A model generated the notes under the pieces. That model worked only from the letters and a program-made list of their open reading frames with translations. It did no database searches and was not told the origin of the DNA. Below, in pieces: positions 19,790 to 28,014 of a stretch of DNA of 64,000 nt; position 1 is the stretch's first letter; each line of letters starts with the position of its first letter. The position numbers and the translations under genes were made by a program. This DNA is from Sphingobium sp. OAS761 (lineage in GTDB: Bacteria > Pseudomonadota > Alphaproteobacteria > Sphingomonadales > Sphingomonadaceae): positions 248,001 through 312,000 of the forward strand of contig NZ_JALJVY010000001.1 of assembly GCF_024168485.1 (NCBI RefSeq), in the 5' to 3' direction.

Positions 19790-21175
19790 ATGATGGCTCA
19801 GAAGCAAATCGTCCTGGGTGCGCTCGATTGTTTCGCGCCCGGCTTCCTGGCACAGGGCATGTGGGCGCATCCCGCCGACCGCACAGGTGATTTCAACAGC
19901 CTTTCCTACTGGACGGACTATGCCCGCCTGCTGGAGCGCGGCCTGTTCGACATGCTCTTCCTGGCCGATACCATCGGCGTCTACGACGTCTATGGCGGCT
20001 CGCGCGATCCCGCATTGCGTCTGGGCGTCCAGGTGCCGATCAACGACCCCTTCGTGCTCATCGCTGCGCTGGCGGGCGCGACCAGCAATCTGGGCCTCGC
20101 GGCGACCGGCAACCTGCTTTACGAGCCGCCCTATCTGTTCGCCCGGAGGCTTTCGACGCTCGATCATCTGACCGGCGGGCGCGTGGGGTGGAATATCGTC
20201 ACCGGTATCCTTGCCAGCGGCGCGCGCGCCTTCGGTCGGGACCTGATGGGTCATGACGACCGCTATGACTTTGGCGACGAGTTCATGGAGATCGTGTATC
20301 GCCTGTGGGAGCATTCGTGGGAGGATGGCGCGGTCGTGCAGGATCGCGAACGGCCGATGTTCACCGATCCCGACAAGGTGCATCAGGTCGCCTATGCCGG
20401 GCGGCATCTGAAGATGTCGGGCATCCACCTGACCGCGCCGTCGCCCCAGCGGACGCCATTGCTCTTTCAGGCGGGCGCTTCGGGTCGCGGAAAGCAGTTC
20501 GCCGCGCGTCATGCGGAATGCATGTTCGTCAACGGGACGTCGCGCGCCTCGCTGAGCCGCGCGGTCGCGGACATGCACCGGGCGCTGGCGGAGCAGGGAC
20601 GGACGCCCGACCAGGTCCGCATACTTGCCGGCCTGACGGTCATCGTCGGCGAGACACGGGCGCATGCCCGCGACAAGCAGGAAGCGTTCAAGGCGGCCGC
20701 CAGCGCCGAAGCGACGCTGGTCCATGCGTCGGGAGGCCTCGGCATCGACCTGTCCCGCTACCCCTATGACAGTGAGATCGAATATAGCGAGACCGACGCG
20801 AACCGGACGCTGATGGACAATCTGACGCGGCAGCCCGACGGCAGCCGGATCACCATCCGCCAGGTGGCGGAAAAAATGTCCCTGTCGTCGCGCAATATGC
20901 TGATTGTCGGCGATGCCCAGACGGTCGCCGACGAGATGATCGCGGTCGTTGCGGAAACGGGCATTGACGGATTCAACCTCGCCCGTGTCCTGATGCCGGA
21001 CTCGCTGGAGGATTTCGTGCGCCTCGTGGTGCCGCGACTTCAGGAAAAGGGTGCGTACAAGGCGGCCTATCGGTCGGGCACGCTGCGCGAAAAACTGGGG
21101 TTGGGCGACGGTGCCCGACTCGCGGCCAATCATTATGGCCGCCACGCCGGGGAGGAAGCGGTCGCCAGCATCTGA
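19790..21175 (+). CDS. FMN-dependent monooxygenase of the NtaA/SnaA/DszA (LLM) family
   Basis: A 461-residue luciferase-like monooxygenase. Family segments are WAHPADRTGDFNSLSYWTDYARLLERGLFDMLFLADT, the hydrophobic strand with DPFVLIAALAGATSNLGLAATGN, and GGRVGWNIVTG. Known relatives oxidise nitrilotriacetate, EDTA, dibenzothiophene sulfone or sulfur compounds with FMNH2 supplied by a separate reductase. No flavin reductase gene is present in the cluster, so reduced flavin must come from elsewhere. ATG 19790 is followed by a second ATG, either of which may be used. The substrate is unknown. Confidence 0.87.
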   Translation: MMAQKQIVLGALDCFAPGFLAQGMWAHPADRTGDFNSLSYWTDYARLLERGLFDMLFLADTIGVYDVYGGSRDPALRLGVQVPINDPFVLIAALAGATSNLGLAATGNLLYEPPYLFARRLSTLDHLTGGRVGWNIVTGILASGARAFGRDLMGHDDRYDFGDEFMEIVYRLWEHSWEDGAVVQDRERPMFTDPDKVHQVAYAGRHLKMSGIHLTAPSPQRTPLLFQAGASGRGKQFAARHAECMFVNGTSRASLSRAVADMHRALAEQGRTPDQVRILAGLTVIVGETRAHARDKQEAFKAAASAEATLVHASGGLGIDLSRYPYDSEIEYSETDANRTLMDNLTRQPDGSRITIRQVAEKMSLSSRNMLIVGDAQTVADEMIAVVAETGIDGFNLARVLMPDSLEDFVRLVVPRLQEKGAYKAAYRSGTLREKLGLGDGARLAANHYGRHAGEEAVASI

Positions 21176-21228
21176 ATCCCGGATTGGAATGCGTAACAAG
21201 AAAATGACAGTGGGAAGGGGATAGGTAT

Positions 21229-23898
21229 ATGAAGAAAGGATATATTTCCGTGCGCGGGCGATTTGCTTCGCTGTTGCTCGCGGGCACTGCGGCACTGCTC
21301 TTGCCGTCCCTTGCGGCCCAAGCGGCGGATCAGCCCGAAGCGACCGATCCGGCACCCGACATCGTGGTGACGGGGTCCCTTATCCGGCAATCGTCGACGC
21401 CGTCTCCGACCGATCTCGTCACTGCCAAGGATATCGATACGCGGGCGATCGTGAACGCATCTGAACTGGTGCGGGCGGTGTCGGCCAATGCCGGGTCGGA
21501 ATCCCAGGTCGATTCCCTCAACCAGACGCTCACCGCCGGCACCGCGCAGTTCAACCTGCGCAACCTGGGCCTGGGCTCGACGCTCGTCCTGCTCAATGGC
21601 CGGCGGCAGACGCTGAGCGCGGTCGCGTCGATCGACGGCAGCACGTTCGTCGACATCAACTCGCTGGTCCCGCTGATTGCCATCCAGCGTATCGAAACGG
21701 TCAAGGACGGCGGTGCAGCGACCTACGGGTCGGATGCGGTGGCCGGCGTGGTCAATTTCATCACCCGCAAATCAGTCGACGGGCTGGAGATGAATGCGCG
21801 TTCCTATTTCATGGACGGTGCGCGTCAATATTCGATCGAAGGGATTACCGGGTTCAAGCTTGGTGGGGGCGACCTCGTCCTGGCAGGATCCTATTATGGC
21901 AGTACCCGACTGGCCACCAACGAACGCGCCTTCACCCGTGCGCGAACCTACGGGCGACCGAGCTGGCATTCGGTGTCGAGCTATGGGCAGCCCGGCTCCT
22001 ATTATGTCCCGAGCCAGGGTCGATACGTGCCCGACCCGGATTGTACCAACGCGGCCTTCACTGACAGCTATCGCAATTCCGCGACGGACGCATTCTGCCG
22101 GTTCGACTTTTCGGATTTCTACGATGTGCTGCCCAAGGAGCAGCGCGCGCAGATCTTCGCGTCCTATAATGTAGATCTGGGCGCCAGCACCAAGCTGACG
22201 CTGGAAGGCGCCTACGCCTATACCAATTCCGAAACCACATCCTCACCGTCCTTCCCGATCCTGTCGATCAGCCCGGTGGTCCCGGCCGGCAACCCCTATA
22301 ATCCGTTCGGTGAGGATGTGCTGTTTCGCGGCCGGGTCAAGGGAGCGGCCTATGGTCCGACCATAACGATCAACCGATACAACACCTTCCGCCTGGCCGC
22401 CGCGCTGGAAGGGCGGCTAAGCGACGACTGGCGCTGGACTACGGCCGCGACCTACAGCCAGCAGACCGTGTTGTACGACAAGCCCGACACCAGGGCATCG
22501 CGCCTCACGGCCGCGCTCAACGGGTTCGGCGGACCGGCCTGCAACGCATCGACCGGCACAGCGGGGATGGGCGGATGCCAATATTTCAACCCCTTCGGCA
22601 CGGCGACGCTGGACGCGACCAAGGCGAACAGTCCGGAACTTATGAGTTGGCTGTTCGGGTCGACCGACATGCACGGCAAGAGTACGCTGGCGACGGTTGA
22701 GGGCGTCGTGAGCGGGGATCTGTTCACCTATGCCGGCGGCACGGTCGCCAGCGCTTTCGGCGTCCAGTTCCGTGGCAGCACCTTCCGCCACAATTGGAGC
22801 GATCTGGTCAATGCGGGCGATCTGATCACCCTGGGCCAGGCGCCGGACTTCTCGGGCGACCAGAAAGTCTATTCCGCCTTTGGCGAACTGCGCATTCCGG
22901 TCGGCGATCGCGTCGAGGCGCAGGTTTCCGGGCGGTTCGAGAAATATGAGGGCAGCTTCAGCAACTTCAGCCCGAAATTCTCGCTCCTCGCGCGGCCGAC
23001 CGACTGGCTGTCGCTGCGCGGCTCCTACGGCAAGGCGTTCCGCGCGCCTTCCATCTACCAGACCGTCGCCGTTCAGAGTTCGCAGCCGTCCGTCAGCGAC
23101 GGCGGCACCTTCGTGTTCGTCAATACCCAGGCCCGTGGCGACCCAAGCCTGCGGCCGGAAAAATCGACCAACTATAATCTTGGCTTCACGGTCAAGCCGG
23201 CGCGCCTGATCGACCTGTCGCTCGACTATTATTCCTTCGACTATCAGGACCTGATCGTGAAGGAAAATCCGCAGGTTATCATCAATCAGGAACGGGCCGA
23301 TACCGCCGCCGGCCTGACGAACACACCCGCACAGCAGCGCGTGGAGCGTGACTCGCTGGGCGCCCTGCGACTGGTGAAGATCAACTTCATCAATGCATCC
23401 GCCGTCAGGACCAAGGGGCTGGATGTGGCCGCGAACCTTGGTTTCGATGCGGGGCCGGGGCAACTGACATTCAATGCCCAGTGGAACCATATCTTCAATT
23501 ATCGCATCCAGATCGCGGCCGGACAGCCGGCGATCGAAGGGGCAGGCAACGTCAATTTCAACAATCTCGGCCGGTCGCTGCCCCGCGACCGGGTTGAATA
23601 TGGGGTCGGATGGACTTCCGGTCCGCACAGCCTGAATCTGCTTGGCCATTATGTCAGCGGGTACAGGAACGACCGGAGCGGCATAACCCAGACTCACATC
23701 CGGGCTTGGAACATTTTTGACCTGCAATATTCGCTGGATACGGAAGGGCTGATAGGAAAGAACAGCAAGTTGACCGTGGGCGCGCTTAACCTGTTCGATC
23801 GCGATCCGCCATTGGCGCAGCTCAACCTGGGCTATGACCCGATCGTTCACGATCCGCGCGGGCGCGTGCTCTACATCGCGATCGGGCAGAAGTTCTGA
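21229..23898 (+). CDS. TonB-dependent outer-membrane receptor
   Basis: An 889-residue TonB-dependent receptor. It has a signal peptide (residues 1 to about 34, ending AAQAAD), then a plug domain with DIVVTGSLIRQSSTPSP, LVLLNGRRQTLS, and IQRIETVKDGGAATYGSDAVAGVVNFIT. A 22-strand barrel of alternating aromatic segments follows and ends in a terminal phenylalanine (IAIGQKF), as outer-membrane barrels do. Sphingomonads use many such receptors for organic substrates as well as iron; within this catabolic cluster an organic ligand is more likely than a siderophore. It starts 53 bases after the monooxygenase and ends two bases before the MFS gene. Confidence 0.93.
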   Translation: MKKGYISVRGRFASLLLAGTAALLLPSLAAQAADQPEATDPAPDIVVTGSLIRQSSTPSPTDLVTAKDIDTRAIVNASELVRAVSANAGSESQVDSLNQTLTAGTAQFNLRNLGLGSTLVLLNGRRQTLSAVASIDGSTFVDINSLVPLIAIQRIETVKDGGAATYGSDAVAGVVNFITRKSVDGLEMNARSYFMDGARQYSIEGITGFKLGGGDLVLAGSYYGSTRLATNERAFTRARTYGRPSWHSVSSYGQPGSYYVPSQGRYVPDPDCTNAAFTDSYRNSATDAFCRFDFSDFYDVLPKEQRAQIFASYNVDLGASTKLTLEGAYAYTNSETTSSPSFPILSISPVVPAGNPYNPFGEDVLFRGRVKGAAYGPTITINRYNTFRLAAALEGRLSDDWRWTTAATYSQQTVLYDKPDTRASRLTAALNGFGGPACNASTGTAGMGGCQYFNPFGTATLDATKANSPELMSWLFGSTDMHGKSTLATVEGVVSGDLFTYAGGTVASAFGVQFRGSTFRHNWSDLVNAGDLITLGQAPDFSGDQKVYSAFGELRIPVGDRVEAQVSGRFEKYEGSFSNFSPKFSLLARPTDWLSLRGSYGKAFRAPSIYQTVAVQSSQPSVSDGGTFVFVNTQARGDPSLRPEKSTNYNLGFTVKPARLIDLSLDYYSFDYQDLIVKENPQVIINQERADTAAGLTNTPAQQRVERDSLGALRLVKINFINASAVRTKGLDVAANLGFDAGPGQLTFNAQWNHIFNYRIQIAAGQPAIEGAGNVNFNNLGRSLPRDRVEYGVGWTSGPHSLNLLGHYVSGYRNDRSGITQTHIRAWNIFDLQYSLDTEGLIGKNSKLTVGALNLFDRDPPLAQLNLGYDPIVHDPRGRVLYIAIGQKF

Positions 23899-23900
23899 CG

Positions 23901-25250
23901 ATGGCAAGGGGGGACGAGGACATGCCGATGGGCGTACCGGGCGAGAGCGGTCAGGCGACTGACCTGCGCCATGCCAACATCGCGCTCGGCATATTCCTCG
24001 TCGCCTATATTCTCTCGTTCGTCGATCGGCAGATACTCAGCCTGATGGTGGAGCCGATCAAGCGTGACCTGGGGCTCAGCGACCTTCAGGTCGGCCTGTT
24101 GCAGGGACTGGCCTTCGCCATGCTCTACGCCGTGGTCGGCATCCCCATCGGGATGCTGGCCGACCGGGTCAGTCGGCGCAAAATCATCGCCGGCGGCATT
24201 CTTTTCTGGAGCGCCTGCACGGCGATGTGCGGTTTCGCCGGCGGCTATCTTCAACTGTTCGTCGCGCGGATGGGCGTGGGACTGGGCGAAGCGTCCCTCT
24301 CTCCCTCCGCGCATAGCTGGCTTAGCGACGCCTATCCGCCCGCGCGCCTCTCGCGGGCCATGGCAATCTACAATCTGGGCATCACCATCGGCGGCGGTCT
24401 TGCGCTGCTGGTGGGCGGTGCGGTGGTCGACATGGTCGCGACCCACGGTGTCCCGGTGCTGCCGGTGGTCGGGGCGATGCCGACGTGGCGCATCGCTTTC
24501 CTCATCGTCGCGCTGCCCGGTCTGCTGGTGGCGGGGCTCGTCGCTTTCGCGCGCGAACCGGCACGCCGGGGACAGACTGGACCCGGCCCCATGTCGCTGG
24601 GCGCTGCCCTGTCGCATCTGCACCGCCACGGCCGCACTTTTTTGGCAATCTACGGCACTTCCGTCGCGCTGGGCGTGATGGGCTACGGTCTCACCGCCTG
24701 GTATCCGACGCTGCTGATCCGGACGTTCGCAATGACGGCGGGCGAGGCGTCGTTGCGACTGGGGCTGATCTACCTTGTCCTCGGCAGCCTGGGAGCGCTC
24801 GCCGGCGGGTTCGCAGCGGAGCGCCTGACGCTCAGAGGAGTGCGCGACGCGAATCTTCGCGTGCCCATGATCCTCGCCCTGCTTTGCGCGATACCTGCGG
24901 CCTGTGCGCCGCTAATGCCCTCGCCGGTCTTGCTGCTGCTGCTGTTTGCGCTGCTCACCTTTCTGTTCAACGGCTATTTCGGCTGTGCGCTGGCGGCGAT
25001 TCAGTTGGCCACACCGCCGCGGATGCGCGCTACGGGTGCGGCCTTGTTCCTGCTCGCCAACAGCCTGATCGGGCTGTCGCTGGGTACGGCGATAGTCCCA
25101 CTCATCGACCGGGCCTTCTTCGGCGGCCAGGGGCAGATCGGTCCGGCACTGGCCGTCATCGGCCTGCTGGCCACGCTCATCGCGGCCGTCGCCGCCCGGT
25201 CGGGTTTGCGCGCCTATGCGGCGACCATCGACGCGTTGGCGCGGGATTGA
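23901..25250 (+). CDS. MFS transporter, Spinster-like
   Basis: A 449-residue major facilitator protein with about twelve hydrophobic segments. After a hydrophilic N-tail, helix 1 begins NIALGIFLVAYILSFVDRQILSLMVEPIKRDLGLSD. The loop 2-3 MFS motif is GMLADRVSRRKIIAGG, and a long hydrophilic loop separates the halves. This form (FVDRQ, LMVEPIKRDL) is frequent in sphingomonad catabolic clusters beside TonB receptors. It presumably moves the substrate imported by the receptor across the inner membrane. It starts two bases after the receptor stop and ends 12 bases before the GMC gene. Confidence 0.9.
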   Translation: MARGDEDMPMGVPGESGQATDLRHANIALGIFLVAYILSFVDRQILSLMVEPIKRDLGLSDLQVGLLQGLAFAMLYAVVGIPIGMLADRVSRRKIIAGGILFWSACTAMCGFAGGYLQLFVARMGVGLGEASLSPSAHSWLSDAYPPARLSRAMAIYNLGITIGGGLALLVGGAVVDMVATHGVPVLPVVGAMPTWRIAFLIVALPGLLVAGLVAFAREPARRGQTGPGPMSLGAALSHLHRHGRTFLAIYGTSVALGVMGYGLTAWYPTLLIRTFAMTAGEASLRLGLIYLVLGSLGALAGGFAAERLTLRGVRDANLRVPMILALLCAIPAACAPLMPSPVLLLLLFALLTFLFNGYFGCALAAIQLATPPRMRATGAALFLLANSLIGLSLGTAIVPLIDRAFFGGQGQIGPALAVIGLLATLIAAVAARSGLRAYAATIDALARD

Positions 25251-25262
25251 ACCGGCGCCAAC

Positions 25263-26909
25263 ATGGGATTTCGCAAGGCCCGCCGGGCGGAAATCGGCTA
25301 TGATTATGTGGTGGTAGGCGCCGGCGCGGCTGGCTGTGCCGTGGCGGCGCGCCTGTCCCGGCTGGAAGGTGCCAGCGTCCTGCTGATGGAAGCGGGCGGT
25401 TTCAGTCGCAATCCCCTGCTGGGCGTTCCGGCGGCGGCGGTGCTGAGCATGCGCACGCCGCGCTATTCGTGGCGTTACGATACAGAGGCCGAAGATCCAG
25501 ATCCCGCCCGGGCCTCGTCCCTGATGGCCGGGCGGATGGTTGGCGGTGGGACGGGGATCAACGGCCTGATGTACTTGCGCGGGCATCCCCGCGACTATGA
25601 TCGCTGGCGGGATGTAGCGGGCTGCCCGGGTTGGGGATATGACGATATTCTCCCCTTTTTTCGCAGGTCCGAAGCCAGCGAACGGGGCGAAAACGCGTAT
25701 CATGGCGGTAGCGGGCCGATCGGGACCAGCCGGGGCAGGGCCTCCTTGCCGATCGGTGCCGCCTTTCTGGAGGCCTGCGCGCGCAGCGGCCTTCCCGTCG
25801 TGGACGATCTCAATGCCCTGACCGGTGAAGGGGCTGGCCTTTATGACCTCATGGCGCGCGGTGGCCGGCGATCCATGGCGGGGGATTATCTGCGTCATGT
25901 CGCCGATGCCCGTGGCCTGACTGTCATCACGGACGCCCTAGTAACCGGCATCGACATTCAGGACGGCCGCGCGCGGGCGATAGACTATGTGCACCGGGGT
26001 CGGCGCCGACGGGTCGAAGCGGGCAGGGACATCATAGTGGCGGCCGGTTGCATCAACACGACGCAGCTGCTGCTGCTTTCCGGCATAGGTCCTGCAACCG
26101 ACCTGACCAGTCACGGCATCGCCGTGCGGGTCGACGCACCGCAGGTCGGCGCGAACCTGCAAAACCACGCGGCGGCATCGCTGCATTTCGCCTTCGATGC
26201 GGGCATGACGGCCACGGATCGCCTGCGCGGCGGGGGTCTGTTGACGGCCGGGATTCAGTATCTGGCGGGGCGCAGCGGCATATTGGCGGAACTGCCCACG
26301 CCCGCGGGTGCGCTGATCCACGCGGACGGCGCGGGGGCGGACGCGACGCCGGATACCCAGATCATTCTGGGGGCGGGCCTGCCGGGGAAGGGGCGCGGAT
26401 GGAATGCCCTGCTGTCCGGTACGCCGGGTTTCATGCTGATGGTCAATCAGGGAAGGCCGGAAAGCAGGGGCAGCATCCGGTTGCGGTCCGCCGATCCGCT
26501 GGCGCCACCGCTGATCCGCAACGGATTTTTTCGATGCGACGGCGACAGGAACATGCTGGCCCACGCGGTACACCGCGCGCGCGCGATCGCGGAAAACGGC
26601 TTTTCGGCCGCAATCGGCGTCCAGCCGCAGCTCTCAAGCCGCTTCGCGCTGGAAGATGATGTCGATGCGCTCGCCAGGACCATCCACCGCCACGTCGCGC
26701 CCTATTATCATATGGTGGGAAGTTGTCGGATGGGCACCGATGCAGGAGCAGTTGTCGACCCTGAATTGCGGGTTCGGGGCATTGCGGGATTGCGCATCGC
26801 CGACACGTCCGTCGCCCCGCTGCTCGTGAACGGCAACACGTCGGCGATGGCGTTCATGATCGGCGAACGGGCCGCCGACTTCATCCGGGCCGACGCGGAC
26901 AAGGCCTGA
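25263..26909 (+). CDS. GMC-family FAD-dependent oxidoreductase
   Basis: A 548-residue glucose-methanol-choline oxidoreductase. The FAD Rossmann loop YVVVGAGAAGCAVAARLSRL lies near the N-terminus, and the GMC signature GRMVGGGTGINGLMYLRG lies at about residues 92-109. The GMC signature-2 region has AAGCINTTQLLLLSGIGP. The C-terminal catalytic part contains HVAPYYHMVGSCRMG (catalytic His) and VNGNTSAMAFMIGERA. Such enzymes oxidise primary or secondary alcohols to carbonyls. It is the last gene of the cluster and probably acts on the same compound as, or a product of, the monooxygenase. Confidence 0.92.
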   Translation: MGFRKARRAEIGYDYVVVGAGAAGCAVAARLSRLEGASVLLMEAGGFSRNPLLGVPAAAVLSMRTPRYSWRYDTEAEDPDPARASSLMAGRMVGGGTGINGLMYLRGHPRDYDRWRDVAGCPGWGYDDILPFFRRSEASERGENAYHGGSGPIGTSRGRASLPIGAAFLEACARSGLPVVDDLNALTGEGAGLYDLMARGGRRSMAGDYLRHVADARGLTVITDALVTGIDIQDGRARAIDYVHRGRRRRVEAGRDIIVAAGCINTTQLLLLSGIGPATDLTSHGIAVRVDAPQVGANLQNHAAASLHFAFDAGMTATDRLRGGGLLTAGIQYLAGRSGILAELPTPAGALIHADGAGADATPDTQIILGAGLPGKGRGWNALLSGTPGFMLMVNQGRPESRGSIRLRSADPLAPPLIRNGFFRCDGDRNMLAHAVHRARAIAENGFSAAIGVQPQLSSRFALEDDVDALARTIHRHVAPYYHMVGSCRMGTDAGAVVDPELRVRGIAGLRIADTSVAPLLVNGNTSAMAFMIGERAADFIRADADKA

Positions 26910-27078
26910 ACCGTCATCCCGGCGGGGATTGGTCGCTTGAAACGGCGGCGGGCCGGTGTCGTCCGGGTGCCGGTCCCGGGCTATCGCCCCGGCGTTGGCC
27001 GCCATGAAATGGTGATGTGATCTGTTCATTTGGATTGAAGGATGGTGCCGGAAACGTCATGGGCCGGGGCGGCGTGGC

Positions 27079-28014
27079 ATGAACCGCGCTGTTGTGGCAA
27101 TCGATGATGGTAGAAACCGGCTCTTGATCGGGAATATGGCGAAAAATCTCCCTCCTCTTGTCGCCGCTGAACTGGCTCAGCCGGTCGACCAGCGCGCGGC
27201 CGCCATGGCCGGCGCGCTTGCGGCCCGCTATGCCAATGCCGCGCGCGCTGTCCTTTTCTACGGCTCTTGCCTGCGGGAACGAAATCTCGATGGGCTGATG
27301 CTGGATTTCTATCTTATCGTGTCGGACTATCGCAGCGCCTATGGCGGCGGTTGGCTGGCCACGGCCAACCGGATGATCCCGCCCAATGTATTTCCGTTCG
27401 AACATCAGGGGCTGATCGCGAAATATGCGGTTCTTTCCGAAGCCGATTTTGCGCGGCTCAACGGTATGGATGCCGACAATGTCTCGGTATGGGCCCGCTT
27501 TTCGCAGCCCGCTCGCCTGCTCTGGGTTTCGGATGCCATGGCGCGCGCGCGCGTCATCGGGGCGATAGCGGGCGCCGTTCCGACATTGCTCTCGCTCGCG
27601 CGGCCGATGGCGGATGAGGGCGTGCCGGTGCTGGAACTCTGGAAGACGGGGTTCGCGCTTACCTACAATGCCGAACTTCGCGCCGAAAAGACGGGACGGT
27701 CGACGTCCATCGTCGATGCCGACCCTGTCCGCTACAGCCGGTTCGGAGAGGCTGCGCTGGCAGACGGTCTGCCGCCGGCGCCACAACATACGGCGCGACA
27801 TTGGCGCCGGCTTCAACGGCGGGGCAAATTCCTCTCGATCGCACGATTGGCCAAGGCCAGTTTCACCTATGCCGGCGGGATCGATTATCTCGCGTGGAAG
27901 ATCAACCGGCACGCGGGAACCGCGCTGGAAATCAAGCCGTGGCAACGGCGCTGGCCGTTGCTCGGCGCCATCACTCTGCTGCCTCGGCTGCTCCGGTCCG
28001 GGGTGATTCGGTGA
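27079..28014 (+). CDS. Conserved protein of unknown function, nucleotidyltransferase-like
   Basis: A 311-residue protein I cannot name with confidence. At about residues 60-80 it has VLFYGSCLRE followed by MLDFYLIVSD, a GS...D pattern as in nucleotidyltransferase folds. NRMIPPNVFPFEHQG and AKYAVLS follow, loosely recalling Tam41-type CDP-diacylglycerol synthases. The C-terminal third is basic and helical (ARHWRRLQRRGKFLSIARL). There is no signal peptide. An alternative start is ATG 27136. It stands alone on its strand, and its last 44 bases overlap the 3' end of the convergent histidine kinase. A role in phospholipid head-group activation is only a guess. Confidence 0.6.
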   Translation: MNRAVVAIDDGRNRLLIGNMAKNLPPLVAAELAQPVDQRAAAMAGALAARYANAARAVLFYGSCLRERNLDGLMLDFYLIVSDYRSAYGGGWLATANRMIPPNVFPFEHQGLIAKYAVLSEADFARLNGMDADNVSVWARFSQPARLLWVSDAMARARVIGAIAGAVPTLLSLARPMADEGVPVLELWKTGFALTYNAELRAEKTGRSTSIVDADPVRYSRFGEAALADGLPPAPQHTARHWRRLQRRGKFLSIARLAKASFTYAGGIDYLAWKINRHAGTALEIKPWQRRWPLLGAITLLPRLLRSGVIR

